A stretch of 7,032 nucleotides of DNA from Rugosibacter sp. (GTDB lineage: Bacteria > Pseudomonadota > Gammaproteobacteria > Burkholderiales > Rhodocyclaceae). Position 1 is the first letter of the stretch, and every line of letters starts with the position of its first letter. The notes under the pieces are model-generated. The model had not been told where the DNA came from and did no database searches. It saw only the letters and a program-made list of their open reading frames with translations. The position numbers and the translations under genes are program-made. Shown in pieces: positions 1 to 7,032 of the stretch. Where the stretch lies: the NCBI GenBank assembly GCA_030652715.1, contig JAUSQB010000392.1:1-7032 (forward strand), written 5' to 3'.

Positions 1-29
1 CCGCAAATCTTGATTCGGGTTCTATTCAT
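1..29 (-). CDS. trpF: Phosphoribosylanthranilate isomerase, N-terminal fragment (runs off the left edge)
   Basis: Only the first nine codons plus two bases are present. They begin at an ATG at 29-27, which shares one base with the truA stop codon (TGATG). The translation is MNRTRIKIC, and the next codon begins GG (Gly). R-I-K-I-C-G is the typical first beta strand of TrpF, whose catalytic cysteine lies in this motif. TrpF converts phosphoribosylanthranilate to the carboxyphenylamino-deoxyribulose phosphate in tryptophan synthesis. Position directly after truA is common in betaproteobacteria, where trpB and trpA usually follow. The identification rests on very few residues plus context, so it is likely but not proven from this window alone. 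Confidence 0.8.
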
Positions 30-868
30 CATCCAATCAGCGGAGTCGCCGCACCCCAAGGGTACTGGCTTTGCGCCGTATCACCAGCACCGACTTTTTC
101 AGCCACTTTTACGCTACCTTTCAATTGCCAGCGCGCATCATAGTCGACTCCCGCGAAATACAGCCCGCAAGCTGCAGACGTAGGTGCTGCCAATGCCCTG
201 TTTTTAGCGGCCAGCAATTCGCCAAGCCAGTCAGGGGGATGCGCACCCTTGCCGATATAAACTAATGTGCCGATCAGATTGCGCACCATGTGATGCAAGA
301 ACCCATCCGCCTCAAAATCAAACACGACCAAGTCGCCCTGACGTGTTATGGAAGCTTTACGCAGAGTTTTAACGGGTGATTTGGCCTGACATTCGACCGA
401 ACGAAAAGCCGAAAAGTCATGCGTACCCAGCAAAAAAGCACTGGCGGATTGCATGGCGGATAAATCAAGCGGCAAATGAAACCAACCCACGCGACGCGCC
501 ATGAGGCCCGGACGCTCGGCACGGTTAAGCAATACATATCGATAACGGCGGCCTTGCGCTGAAAAGCGCGCATGAAAATCATCCGGCATTGGCTGCGCCC
601 AACGCACCGCAATCGCGGGCGGCAAATGGGCATTCACTCCACGCACCCAAGCCGTCAGCGGCCGCTCAACGGGCGCATCAAAATGTACGACTTGCTCAAT
701 CGCATGCACTCCTGCGTCGGTGCGACCAGCACAGACAACGCGCACCGATATGTCTGCAATAGCGGATAGCGCAGATTCCAGCGCATCTTGCACAGACCCG
801 CCACCTGCCTGCGATTGCCAACCGCAGAACGTAGACCCTTCGTATTCAAGACCCAGAGCTATCCTCAT
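29..868 (-). CDS. truA: tRNA pseudouridine(38-40) synthase TruA
   Basis: TruA isomerises uridines 38, 39 and 40 in the anticodon stem-loop of many tRNAs to pseudouridine. The 279-residue product opens with MRIALGLEYEG and F-C-G-W-Q, the usual TruA start. The catalytic aspartate is D51 in the AGRTDAGVHA motif (residues 47-56). Other family signatures are R-R-Y-R-Y at 107-111, G-T-H-D-F-S-A-F at 148-155 and the G-F-L-H-H-M-V-R-N block at 189-197. The usual fold ends near the G-L-Y-F-A-G-V-D-Y segment at 235-243, and about 35 extra residues follow, rich in Gly, Ala and Lys. The ATG overlaps the stop of the upstream membrane-protein gene (ATGA), and an AGGG at 877-874 sits five bases before it, so translational coupling is likely. 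The stop codon overlaps the trpF start. Function is certain; the role of the tail is unknown. Confidence 0.97.
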   Translation of the reverse strand: MRIALGLEYEGSTFCGWQSQAGGGSVQDALESALSAIADISVRVVCAGRTDAGVHAIEQVVHFDAPVERPLTAWVRGVNAHLPPAIAVRWAQPMPDDFHARFSAQGRRYRYVLLNRAERPGLMARRVGWFHLPLDLSAMQSASAFLLGTHDFSAFRSVECQAKSPVKTLRKASITRQGDLVVFDFEADGFLHHMVRNLIGTLVYIGKGAHPPDWLGELLAAKNRALAAPTSAACGLYFAGVDYDARWQLKGSVKVAEKVGAGDTAQSQYPWGAATPLIG

Positions 869-1530
869 GGCAACCCTGTGGAAACAACAAGCAAAATGGA
901 TATTAGGACTATGCCAGCATCAAAGCGCCCCCACGCATGCCGGGGTAACTTTAAGACATCCGCAGGCTGCTCTGTCATGTTTTCACTCACCGGGCAAATG
1001 GGCGCAGAAGCTCGCTCGACTTCTTCCAGCGTCAGCATTAGCCTTACGGCCAAGCGTTTTGCCGGCACACCAATGCGACTTAATGGCAAAAGGAAAAAAT
1101 ACATCCCGGCAACCAGATCAGCACGCGATAAATACTGCAACACCAGTGCAAGCGAGGCAATTGCAAGTAACACCCGCGCACTTTGCATAACGGCAAGATG
1201 CAGGCCTTCTACCGAGGCAAAAGGCATTAATGACAAAGGCGTACCGGGAGTCATCCAGAAAAACACCACAAACAGCGTCAGCATCAACCAAATGCTGCGG
1301 CGCAACAATCGCCGTAAATGAAGGCCAGCAGAGAAAAAAGCCCACACTATCACGATAAGACAACTGCCTGCCAGTACCGCTCCGCTACGTACAGAATACG
1401 CCAAAAGAAAAGTAAACCAGAGCAAGAGCAGGCTGGCGGGATGAAAGCGCATTGCAAGGGAAAATGGAGCGGCTATGGGCCTGGGCACACCTTCCGGCAC
1501 AGCAACGCCGGAAAGGCAGGCACCGGTCAA
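865..1530 (-). CDS. EcfT/CbiQ-like transmembrane protein, probable ECF-transporter T component or relative
   Basis: The open frame gives a hydrophobic protein of up to 221 residues. Membrane stretches are visible near residues 33-47, 50-68, 80-93, 113-133, 140-150 and 205-219. The first stretch follows R-F-H-P, matching the short N-terminus usual in EcfT/CbiQ proteins. E-G-L at 108-110, S-A-R at 117-119, and the run from Y133 through L-P-L-S-R-I-G-V-P (148-156) to L-T-L-E-E-V (167-171) also resemble that family. The T component normally links a substrate-binding S subunit to two ATPases, using Ala-Arg-Gly-type coupling motifs in a cytoplasmic helix. I cannot find clear copies here, and no ATPase or S-subunit gene is in the window. 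The TTG at 1530 overlaps the fimV stop (TTGA) but has no obvious ribosome-binding site. An ATG at 1452 would give 195 residues and a better family match at the start. The 3' end overlaps truA by four bases. Family assignment is moderate; the substrate cannot be told. Confidence 0.72.
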   Translation of the reverse strand: MTGACLSGVAVPEGVPRPIAAPFSLAMRFHPASLLLLWFTFLLAYSVRSGAVLAGSCLIVIVWAFFSAGLHLRRLLRRSIWLMLTLFVVFFWMTPGTPLSLMPFASVEGLHLAVMQSARVLLAIASLALVLQYLSRADLVAGMYFFLLPLSRIGVPAKRLAVRLMLTLEEVERASAPICPVSENMTEQPADVLKLPRHAWGRFDAGIVLISILLVVSTGLP

Positions 1531-4199
1531 GTCAGGCTGGCCAGTTTGGTACGAGCAAATTCCTGCTGCGTTTTGCCACCTTCGGCCAGGGCCTCTTGAT
1601 AAAGCTCGATTGCGCCTGCGTTATCTCCCATTTCTTCATAGGCGGCTGCCAGTTCAAGCTTGGTAGCCGCCTCAGGATTATCCGTATCCTCTGCTGCCGT
1701 TTCGCCAAGAGTCGGCGCTGACAAGTCGGCATCTAAATCAAGATCAATAGTATCCAGTTCCAGATTGGGCACAACAGCGGATGCTGGGGGCATATCAGCC
1801 ATAGGTAAATCAAAGTCAAAATCAATACTGTTGCCCGCTTCTTCAGCAGGCGGTATAACCAATGGTGCGTTTGCAGAACTCGCACCAAGAATCATGCTCG
1901 AATCAACTGGTGTTTCAGTACCAACCACTGAAGCCTCACTAGGCAAATCCAGATCAAGATCAAAATCCAAAGCCGACATTTCGGGTGAAGTTATTGAAGT
2001 TGTTACCGATGGGGCAGATTTTTCTTCCGCAACTGGCAATGCAGCAGCATGCGGATCAAAATCCAGATCAAAATCGAGACGTTCCGTATCGATTGCCGGG
2101 GAATCTTGATGTTCAAGATTCCCTTCCGCGAGCGCTTCAGATACCTTATTAAGGTCGGTATCCAAGCTTGCTTGAGATACAGCGGCTCCTGCCGATGCAG
2201 CCTCAGTCAGCAAAGCCCCTCCCGAGACTGCCTCGGATAGCCCATGTTTAGCGGATGGAAATTGATACAGCACATTACCAGGATCAATCGAAGCACCCAT
2301 TAACCGCGCTATCTCCCAGTCCGCGCCTTCACCCGCAGTTTGGTCATGAAAGCGTTTTGCCAGGGTTGCAAATTCAGCCGTTTTATCTTGTTCAGCATAG
2401 ATGCCAAACAATTTCAAATAAAGCGCATGTCGCTCAGGTTCCGTCTCAAGTGCTGAGATCAGAACCTCTGCTGCCTGCTCATTGCGGCCAAATGCAAGAA
2501 AGGTATCCGCTTGCGATAATGCATCAACAAACGAATCACCTGCCCCTTGGCTACTTATGCTGAACTGGCTGGGGTTATGCCCGCTCACAGAGGAAGAAGC
2601 AATGCTTGCTGCGCTGACTGAGGGGCCAAAGCTTGAGTGCGATGAAAAATCGCTGGCACCACTTATCTTCTCCGACGCAGCCTTCTCTTTTTTCCTCTTC
2701 CAGACAGAGAACCCAAGCCAGCCAAGCAGCAGGGCAAGGATTCCGCTGCCACCGAGTACCAAGGTGCTGTTTTCCTCCAGGAAATCAGGCTCTGATTCAG
2801 GTTCCGGGGGCGGTATTACAGCTTTTTTCGCCGGTGACTTGGGCCGTTGCGGGCTAACCGATGCCTCGGGTGTTACAGCTGTGGTCGATGGTGCCTGAGT
2901 GTCTATCATCGATGCTGCATCGTCCGCCACAGCAGGGGCTGTTGCAGAAATCTCAGCGGGAACCGGGCTTGTGGCGGCTGGAGCTGACTGCCCTGCCAGT
3001 GCCTGTTGCTGCATATCTGCACCGGTTTTACTCTTCAGTTCAGCAAGCTGCTTTAGCTTGCCCAAATTCTGTTCAAGCTCGGCGGTACGACTCCGCGCTT
3101 CTTCCAGCGCCTTATCGCGTGCCAGCAGATCAGCTTCCAGTGCGGCAACACGTGCCGCTGAATCACCATCGTCCCCTTTTGCATTTTTGGTCCGTGAAAC
3201 CTCTAACTTGTCTTTGCCACCAGGTACAGGAAAATTATCCTCTACTCTGGGTGTTATCTTCCCACTCGCCACATGCTGTTCGTCATTACCAGCACTTGCT
3301 CGCGCATCAGCAACTGATGCCAGTCTTTTACGATACGCATTAAAATCTGCGGCCTGTGCGACGACTTCTTTTTTCGCCTCACTGGCTGAAACTTGACTTA
3401 TGGTTTCCGTATCAGGAATCGCAAGAATTTTTCCTGCTTTAAGACGATTCATGTTGCCGCCATCAAAGGCCTGCTGATTGGAACGGAGTAAAGCCACCAG
3501 CATTTGATCCAGACTGACACCTTCAGGGCGCGTCTGTACAGCAATTTTCCCAAGCGTATCGCCAGAAAGAACCTTATAACTTTTTTCATTCGCCCCAGCG
3601 CTTGTCTCGCTGGCAGTGGCAGCCAGCGGCTGCCGCAGCTTGGCTCCTTGACGCAAAACTGTACTGGGCGAAACTTCTGCCATTGATTCAGCAGCGATTG
3701 GTTCGACCTGACCGCGTTTTGCAGATTGCGCATCTGCGGCCAAGGGGGCTGCCGATGGCGAAACAGTTGCTGTTGCTGGGGCCAGACCAGGAGGATCCAG
3801 CAGAAATGTGTATTCACGAACCAAACGCCCCGAAGCCCAGCTCATCTCAACCAGCATATTGATAAAAGGCTCATTCACCGGCCTGTCCGTGGTGACCTGA
3901 ATGTAGCGATGCCCATTGCGCATAATGGTATCGCGCGAAAACTTGAGGCCGGAGAGCATGGGGTTATATTCAACATCGGCTCGGCGAAAAGCATCGACCG
4001 AAGCCAGTTTCGTTTGGAGTGACGATAACTCGTCATCTGTGGCAGTGACTTCAATTTCAGCCTTGAGCTGCTGACCAAGCGCAGAATAAACAGCAATTTT
4101 TCCAAGCCCCGCAGCATATCCCGAAAGAGGGACGGAGGCTATTGCCATGGCAATAGCGGTTACCTTGAAAAGATTGGTTTTTTTGTCAGTTTTAAGCAC
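1527..4199 (-). CDS. fimV: FimV/HubP-family polar hub protein (LysM, one membrane segment, cytoplasmic TPR-like tail)
   Basis: FimV is an inner-membrane, peptidoglycan-binding protein. In Pseudomonas it supports type IV pilus secretin assembly and twitching; the related HubP of Vibrio organises the cell pole. Residues are numbered here from the upstream GTG at 4205. A signal peptide spans about 1-32, followed by the hallmark G-L-G-K-I-A-V-Y-S-A-L-G-Q-Q-L block (33-47). A LysM domain covers about 210-264 (Y-K-V-L-S-G-D-T-L). A short coiled coil lies near 350-393, a Pro/Lys/Glu-rich linker near 449-475, and one membrane helix near 481-502, followed by K-R-K-K-E-K. The cytoplasmic part has a TPR-like segment (561-619), a long acidic low-complexity region with four Asp/hydrophobic motifs, and a conserved C-terminal TPR-like motif at about 844-889 (A-T-K-L-E-L-A-A-A-Y-E-E-M-G-D). 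The GTG at 4199 is preferred over 4205 because AGGAG lies five bases before it. The N-terminal half is rich in Ala, Ser and Thr. No pilus genes are in the window. Confidence 0.95.
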   Translation of the reverse strand: MLKTDKKTNLFKVTAIAMAIASVPLSGYAAGLGKIAVYSALGQQLKAEIEVTATDDELSSLQTKLASVDAFRRADVEYNPMLSGLKFSRDTIMRNGHRYIQVTTDRPVNEPFINMLVEMSWASGRLVREYTFLLDPPGLAPATATVSPSAAPLAADAQSAKRGQVEPIAAESMAEVSPSTVLRQGAKLRQPLAATASETSAGANEKSYKVLSGDTLGKIAVQTRPEGVSLDQMLVALLRSNQQAFDGGNMNRLKAGKILAIPDTETISQVSASEAKKEVVAQAADFNAYRKRLASVADARASAGNDEQHVASGKITPRVEDNFPVPGGKDKLEVSRTKNAKGDDGDSAARVAALEADLLARDKALEEARSRTAELEQNLGKLKQLAELKSKTGADMQQQALAGQSAPAATSPVPAEISATAPAVADDAASMIDTQAPSTTAVTPEASVSPQRPKSPAKKAVIPPPEPESEPDFLEENSTLVLGGSGILALLLGWLGFSVWKRKKEKAASEKISGASDFSSHSSFGPSVSAASIASSSVSGHNPSQFSISSQGAGDSFVDALSQADTFLAFGRNEQAAEVLISALETEPERHALYLKLFGIYAEQDKTAEFATLAKRFHDQTAGEGADWEIARLMGASIDPGNVLYQFPSAKHGLSEAVSGGALLTEAASAGAAVSQASLDTDLNKVSEALAEGNLEHQDSPAIDTERLDFDLDFDPHAAALPVAEEKSAPSVTTSITSPEMSALDFDLDLDLPSEASVVGTETPVDSSMILGASSANAPLVIPPAEEAGNSIDFDFDLPMADMPPASAVVPNLELDTIDLDLDADLSAPTLGETAAEDTDNPEAATKLELAAAYEEMGDNAGAIELYQEALAEGGKTQQEFARTKLASLT
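1722..2078 (-). repeat. Four degenerate Asp/hydrophobic-alternating motifs inside fimV
   Basis: Within the cytoplasmic region of FimV, a short motif of alternating Asp and Leu/Phe/Ile recurs four times. LDFDLDFD is encoded at 2055-2078, LDFDLDLDL at 1944-1970, IDFDFDL at 1806-1826 and IDLDLDADL at 1722-1748. The DNA repeats too, as variants of atcaaaatc/agatca on the plus strand, but codons vary, so selection on the protein is more likely than recent duplication. Spacing is irregular (motifs begin at residues 710, 746, 794 and 820). They sit in a low-complexity linker ahead of the conserved C-terminal motif. Similar acidic repeats are known in FimV/HubP cytoplasmic regions. Their partner here is unknown. 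Confidence 0.8.
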
Positions 4200-4204
4200 A
4201 GTCA

Positions 4205-4209
4205 CTCCT
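4205..4209 (-). promoter_or_regulatory. Ribosome-binding site deciding the fimV start
   Basis: On the minus strand AGGAG is followed by TGACT and then GTG (4199-4197), an ideal five-base spacing. The alternative upstream GTG (4205-4203) overlaps the last base of AGGAG and could not use it. The start at 4199 is therefore favoured, and it shortens the protein by two residues. Confidence 0.75.
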
Positions 4210-4231
4210 GCAGAATTTTCGACGATTTATC

Positions 4232-4260
4232 AACATAACATCATGATCTTAAGTGTGCAA
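4232..4260 (-). promoter_or_regulatory. Putative sigma70-type promoter for fimV and downstream genes
   Basis: In the 110-base gap between asd and fimV, the minus strand carries TTGCAC (4260-4255; only the leading TTG matches the -35 consensus), a 17-base spacer, then TATGTT (4237-4232; four of six -10 positions). TG lies one base upstream of the -10, forming an extended -10 element that could offset the weak -35. An 8-base palindrome ATCATGAT (4240-4247) lies within the spacer. The gap is the longest in the window and AT-rich here, which fits a separate promoter for the fimV block. Prediction is by eye only. Confidence 0.4.
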
Positions 4261-4309
4261 GACCACAGGAAGTCCTGACTCTAAACGACGGCCAAAAAAT
4301 CATCCTCGT

Positions 4310-5422
4310 TCAAGAGTCGAGCAAAATGCGCAACATCCTGCGCAAAGGCTCTGCAGCCCCCCAAAGCAACTGATCTCCCACAGTAAAAGCCGACAGGTAT
4401 TCCGGGCCCATGGCAAGCTTGCGCAACCGACCCACAGGAACAGTCAGCGTCCCTGTCACAGCAACGGGCGTCAAGTTTTTCACTGTAACATCCCGCTGAT
4501 TAGGAACAACTTTAACCCAGTCATTATGCGCAGCCAGCAGCCCATGGATATCCTCTAACGGCACATCCTGCTTGAGCTTGATGGTCAAGGCCTGCGAATG
4601 GCACCGCATGGCGCCGATGCGAACACACAATCCATCGACCGGAATGGGGTTAGCTGCACGCCCTAGAATCTTGTTGGTTTCCGCTTGCCCTTTCCATTCT
4701 TCCCGGCTTTGACCATTACCCAGATCTTTGTCAATCCATGGGATCAAGGATCCAGCCAATGGCACGCCAAAATTATCGGTAGGGAAAGTCTCATCACGCA
4801 GTATGCCTGCGACTTCACGATCAATGTCCAAAATGGCCGATGCCGGGTCTTCCAGCAAACCCTTGGCGACGCGATGGGCTTCTCCCATTTGCGCCAGCAA
4901 TTCGCGCATATTTTGTGCGCCAGCACCTGAAGCCGCCTGATAGGTCATGGCAGTAATCCACTCGATCAAGCCAGCCTTGAACAACCCACCCAGCGCCATA
5001 AGCATCAAACTCACGGTGCAGTTCCCGCCAATCCAGTTACGCCCGCCATGGGACAAGCTCTGCTTGATCACATCCAAATTCACTGGATCAAGAATAATCA
5101 CCGTATCGTCTTGCATGCGCAAACTCGATGCCGCATCAATCCAGTGACCCGACCAGCCTGCCGCACGCAGCATGGGGAATATTTCTGTCGTGTAATCGCC
5201 CCCCTGGCAGGTGATGATGATCTCCATCGCTTTTAAATCAGCAATATTTTTTGCGTCTTTAAGTAGCGAAATGCCCTGCCCCACATCGGGTGCCTGCCCA
5301 CCCAGATTGGATGTCGTGAAAAATACTGGCTCAATCAGCGAAAAGTCACCCTCTTCACGCATGCGCTGCATGAGCACAGAACCCACCATTCCGCGCCAAC
5401 CAATGAGACCTACTCGCTTCAT
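4310..5422 (-). CDS. asd: Aspartate-semialdehyde dehydrogenase
   Basis: Asd reduces aspartyl-4-phosphate with NADPH to aspartate-4-semialdehyde, the branch point to lysine/diaminopimelate, threonine and methionine. It is cytoplasmic. The 370-residue length matches the proteobacterial type (E. coli about 367). The N-terminal nucleotide-binding loop G-W-R-G-M-V-G-S-V is at 8-16. The catalytic cysteine is C135 in G-G-N-C-T-V-S-L, and the substrate glutamine Q162 is in [11 protein letters not shown]268 and the catalytic H275 lie in [10 protein letters not shown], one position later than in E. coli. All key residues are intact. The ATG lies 26 bases after the leuB stop with a purine-rich leader (GAGAACAAGG), so co-transcription with the leu genes is likely. 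leuB-asd adjacency is frequent in gamma- and betaproteobacteria. Confidence 0.98.
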   Translation of the reverse strand: MKRVGLIGWRGMVGSVLMQRMREEGDFSLIEPVFFTTSNLGGQAPDVGQGISLLKDAKNIADLKAMEIIITCQGGDYTTEIFPMLRAAGWSGHWIDAASSLRMQDDTVIILDPVNLDVIKQSLSHGGRNWIGGNCTVSLMLMALGGLFKAGLIEWITAMTYQAASGAGAQNMRELLAQMGEAHRVAKGLLEDPASAILDIDREVAGILRDETFPTDNFGVPLAGSLIPWIDKDLGNGQSREEWKGQAETNKILGRAANPIPVDGLCVRIGAMRCHSQALTIKLKQDVPLEDIHGLLAAHNDWVKVVPNQRDVTVKNLTPVAVTGTLTVPVGRLRKLAMGPEYLSAFTVGDQLLWGAAEPLRRMLRILLDS

Positions 5423-5448
5423 AGCCTTGTTCTCACTTATAAAATAAA

Positions 5449-6504
5449 TTACAGCGCCGCCACAACGGCGTCACCCATGGCTTCAGTACCTACAGTTGCG
5501 AGGCCCGACTCAGCAATATCAGCGGTTCGATAGCCCTGTGCCAGCACTTTTTTCACGGCAGATTCAATGCGCTGGGCCTCATCATTCAGCCCAAAACTAA
5601 AGCGCAACATCATGGCTGCAGAAAGAATGGTGGCGAGCGGATTTGCCACGCCTTTGCCTGCGATATCGGGTGCTGAACCATGGATCGGCTCGTATAAGCC
5701 GAAATTATTTTCGTTCAGCGAAGCAGAAGGCAACAGGCCAATTGAGCCCGTCAACATCGATGCCTCATCAGAAAGAATATCGCCGAACATATTGCCCGTC
5801 ACCATGACATCGAACTGCTTGGGGTTTTTCAGCAATTGCATCGCCGCGTTATCCACGTAGATGTGGCTCAACTCGACATCGGGGTATTCTGCACCCACGG
5901 CGATCACGACTTCGCGCCAAAGCTGCATTGTCTCCAGCACATTGGCTTTATCAACGGAACACAAGCGCTTGCTGCGCTTTCTTGCCGCCTGAAACGCGAC
6001 ATGTGCCACCCGCTGAATCTCTGGTTCAGAATAGCGCATCGTGTCAAAGCCTTCACGTACCCCATTGTCCAGCGTACGAATACCACGTGGCTGACCAAAA
6101 TAAATGTCACCCGTAAGCTCACGAATGATCAGAATATCCAAACCGGCAACAATTTCCGGGCGCAGCGTTGAGGCATGTACTAATTCAGGATAGACCAGTG
6201 CAGGGCGAAAATTGGCAAATAGATTGAATGCCTTGCGCAACCCCAGAATCGCCTGCTCAGGGCGCAACTCGCGCGGCAAGGTATCCAGTGAAAAGTCGCC
6301 CACCGCACCAAACAGAATGGCATCTGACTGCTGTGCCAGCTTAAGCGTTGCCTCGGGCAGCGGATGCCCCGATGCCCGATAACCTGCGCCGCCTACAGGC
6401 GCTTCTTCTGTTTCAAAGGACAAATCAAGGGCGCGCAGTACGCGCAACGCTTCCGTCGTGATTTCAGGGCCGATCCCGTCACCGGGGAGAACACAAATCT
6501 TCAT
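5449..6504 (-). CDS. leuB: 3-isopropylmalate dehydrogenase
   Basis: LeuB oxidises and decarboxylates (2R,3S)-3-isopropylmalate to 2-oxoisocaproate with NAD+, the third step of leucine synthesis. The 351 residues match the family length. The start [15 protein letters not shown] (1-15) is diagnostic. Substrate-binding arginines fit R90, R100 (N-F-R-P) and R128 ([10 protein letters not shown], with Y135). K186 lies in V-D-K-A-N-V-L-E. The metal-binding aspartates fit D218, D242 and D246 ([11 protein letters not shown]). The NAD loop [12 protein letters not shown] is at 272-283 and supports NAD rather than NADP use. A good ribosome-binding site (AGAGGA, 6517-6512) precedes the ATG at 6504. Spacing to leuD is 21 bases, consistent with one transcript. 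Confidence 0.98.
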   Translation of the reverse strand: MKICVLPGDGIGPEITTEALRVLRALDLSFETEEAPVGGAGYRASGHPLPEATLKLAQQSDAILFGAVGDFSLDTLPRELRPEQAILGLRKAFNLFANFRPALVYPELVHASTLRPEIVAGLDILIIRELTGDIYFGQPRGIRTLDNGVREGFDTMRYSEPEIQRVAHVAFQAARKRSKRLCSVDKANVLETMQLWREVVIAVGAEYPDVELSHIYVDNAAMQLLKNPKQFDVMVTGNMFGDILSDEASMLTGSIGLLPSASLNENNFGLYEPIHGSAPDIAGKGVANPLATILSAAMMLRFSFGLNDEAQRIESAVKKVLAQGYRTADIAESGLATVGTEAMGDAVVAAL

Positions 6505-6525
6505 TAAACTTTCCTCTAGACAAAA

Positions 6526-7032
6526 CTAGGCAAACAGCCAAGGTTGTTCGATCCGTCGTTGCGCTTCAAATGCACGGATTTTTTCTGCATGCCGCAAAGT
6601 CAGGCCAATATCGTCCCAGCCATTGAGCAAACACTCTTTGCGAAAGGCATCCACGGCAAAAGGAATTTTATGGCCATCAGGCCGACTGACCACTTGCGCA
6701 GCAAGATCAACCGTTATGCGAAATCCAGGTGTGCTCTCCGTTAAAAGAAAGAGCGCATCAATTTCAGTTTTTGGCAACACAATAGGCAACAGCCCATTTT
6801 TAAAGCAATTGTTGAAAAAGATGTCGGCAAACGATTCGCCCAAAATGGCGCGAAAACCAAAATCCTGCAATGCCCACGGCGCATGCTCACGAGAAGAGCC
6901 ACAGCCAAAATTGCTCCGCACCAGCAAAGTTGAAGCTCCCTGATAACGGGCCTGATTGAGAACGAAATCCGGATTTTTTATGCGCTTGGAATTATCCATG
7001 CCCGGCTCGCCGTGATCCAGATAGCGCCATTC
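6526..7032 (-). CDS. leuD: 3-isopropylmalate dehydratase small subunit, 5' end beyond the right edge
   Basis: LeuD pairs with the iron-sulfur subunit LeuC to isomerise 2-isopropylmalate to 3-isopropylmalate. The frame is open to the window edge, giving 168 visible residues that begin [12 protein letters not shown]. This is conserved LeuD sequence, so the methionine at 6999 is internal, not the start. About 40-45 N-terminal residues should lie outside. Visible signatures are [15 protein letters not shown] in the swivel domain, [17 protein letters not shown], and [12 protein letters not shown] near the C-terminus. The protein ends at Q-P-W-L-F-A with a TAG stop. leuC is expected upstream, outside the window. 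Confidence 0.96.
   Translation of the reverse strand, partial: EWRYLDHGEPGMDNSKRIKNPDFVLNQARYQGASTLLVRSNFGCGSSREHAPWALQDFGFRAILGESFADIFFNNCFKNGLLPIVLPKTEIDALFLLTESTPGFRITVDLAAQVVSRPDGHKIPFAVDAFRKECLLNGWDDIGLTLRHAEKIRAFEAQRRIEQPWLFA

Noticed and set aside
720..1321. Overlapping plus-strand open frames opposite truA and the EcfT-like gene
   Set aside because: Their translations look like antisense shadow with no family resemblance, and they cover well-supported genes.
1660..2109. Plus-strand open frame rich in Lys-Ser-Arg-Ser opposite the FimV tail
   Set aside because: The basic repeats are the reverse complement of the Asp/hydrophobic FimV motifs, so they are a shadow, not a nucleic-acid-binding protein.
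2899..3396. Plus-strand open frame of 165 codons opposite fimV
   Set aside because: It is the antisense of the Ala/Ser/Thr-rich and coiled-coil part of FimV, giving a low-complexity Ser/Ala product with no recognisable domain. FimV itself is unmistakable on the other strand.
4266..4299. Possible intrinsic terminator after asd (CAGGA/TCCTG inverted repeat and a T6 run)
   Set aside because: In the direction of transcription the T run (4299-4294) comes before the hairpin, and the perfect stem is five pairs with a two-base loop, so it does not fit a rho-independent terminator.
6526..6999. leuD as a complete short gene starting at the ATG at 6999
   Set aside because: The frame stays open to the edge and the upstream codons encode [11 protein letters not shown], conserved LeuD sequence, so the gene is partial.
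1..7032. A hidden novel system, mobile element or CRISPR array
   Set aside because: No transposase, integrase, terminal inverted repeats, regular spacer-repeat pattern or unexplained non-coding stretch above 110 bases was seen. The window is nearly fully accounted for by conserved chromosomal genes.

Overview
The window reads as one contiguous piece of a bacterial chromosome, most likely from a betaproteobacterium. The evidence is gene order and protein type: a proteobacterial-type aspartate-semialdehyde dehydrogenase, a long FimV with LysM and tetratricopeptide-like parts, and the run leuD-leuB-asd-fimV-truA-trpF, an order I associate with betaproteobacteria. Base composition looks moderate (about half G+C by eye), which would suit a Nitrosomonadales-like lineage. 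That finer placement is inference. No mobile elements, CRISPR arrays, tRNA or rRNA genes are visible.

All seven genes lie on the minus strand, so transcription runs from high to low coordinates. In that order they are: leuD (small subunit of isopropylmalate isomerase, 5' end outside the window), leuB (3-isopropylmalate dehydrogenase), asd (aspartate-semialdehyde dehydrogenase), fimV (cell-wall-binding inner-membrane hub protein), a small polytopic membrane protein resembling the EcfT/CbiQ transmembrane component of energy-coupling-factor transporters, truA (tRNA pseudouridine synthase), and the first nine codons of trpF (phosphoribosylanthranilate isomerase), cut by the window's left edge.

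The genes are tightly packed. leuD/leuB and leuB/asd are separated by about 21 and 26 bases. The only larger gap is 110 bases between asd and fimV, and it holds a plausible sigma70-type promoter and a clear ribosome-binding site. Downstream of that gap, stop and start codons overlap at fimV/ecfT-like (TTGA, if the TTG start is used), ecfT-like/truA (ATGA) and truA/trpF (TGATG). This suggests a translationally coupled block with its own promoter. The upstream part makes leucine and aspartate-family amino acids, the middle encodes polar and envelope functions, and the end leads into tRNA modification and tryptophan synthesis.

Most of the region is ordinary housekeeping sequence. The points that deserve a second look are the orphan EcfT-like protein, which lacks recognisable ATPase-coupling motifs; four Asp/hydrophobic alternating motifs in the cytoplasmic tail of FimV; and a C-terminal tail on TruA.
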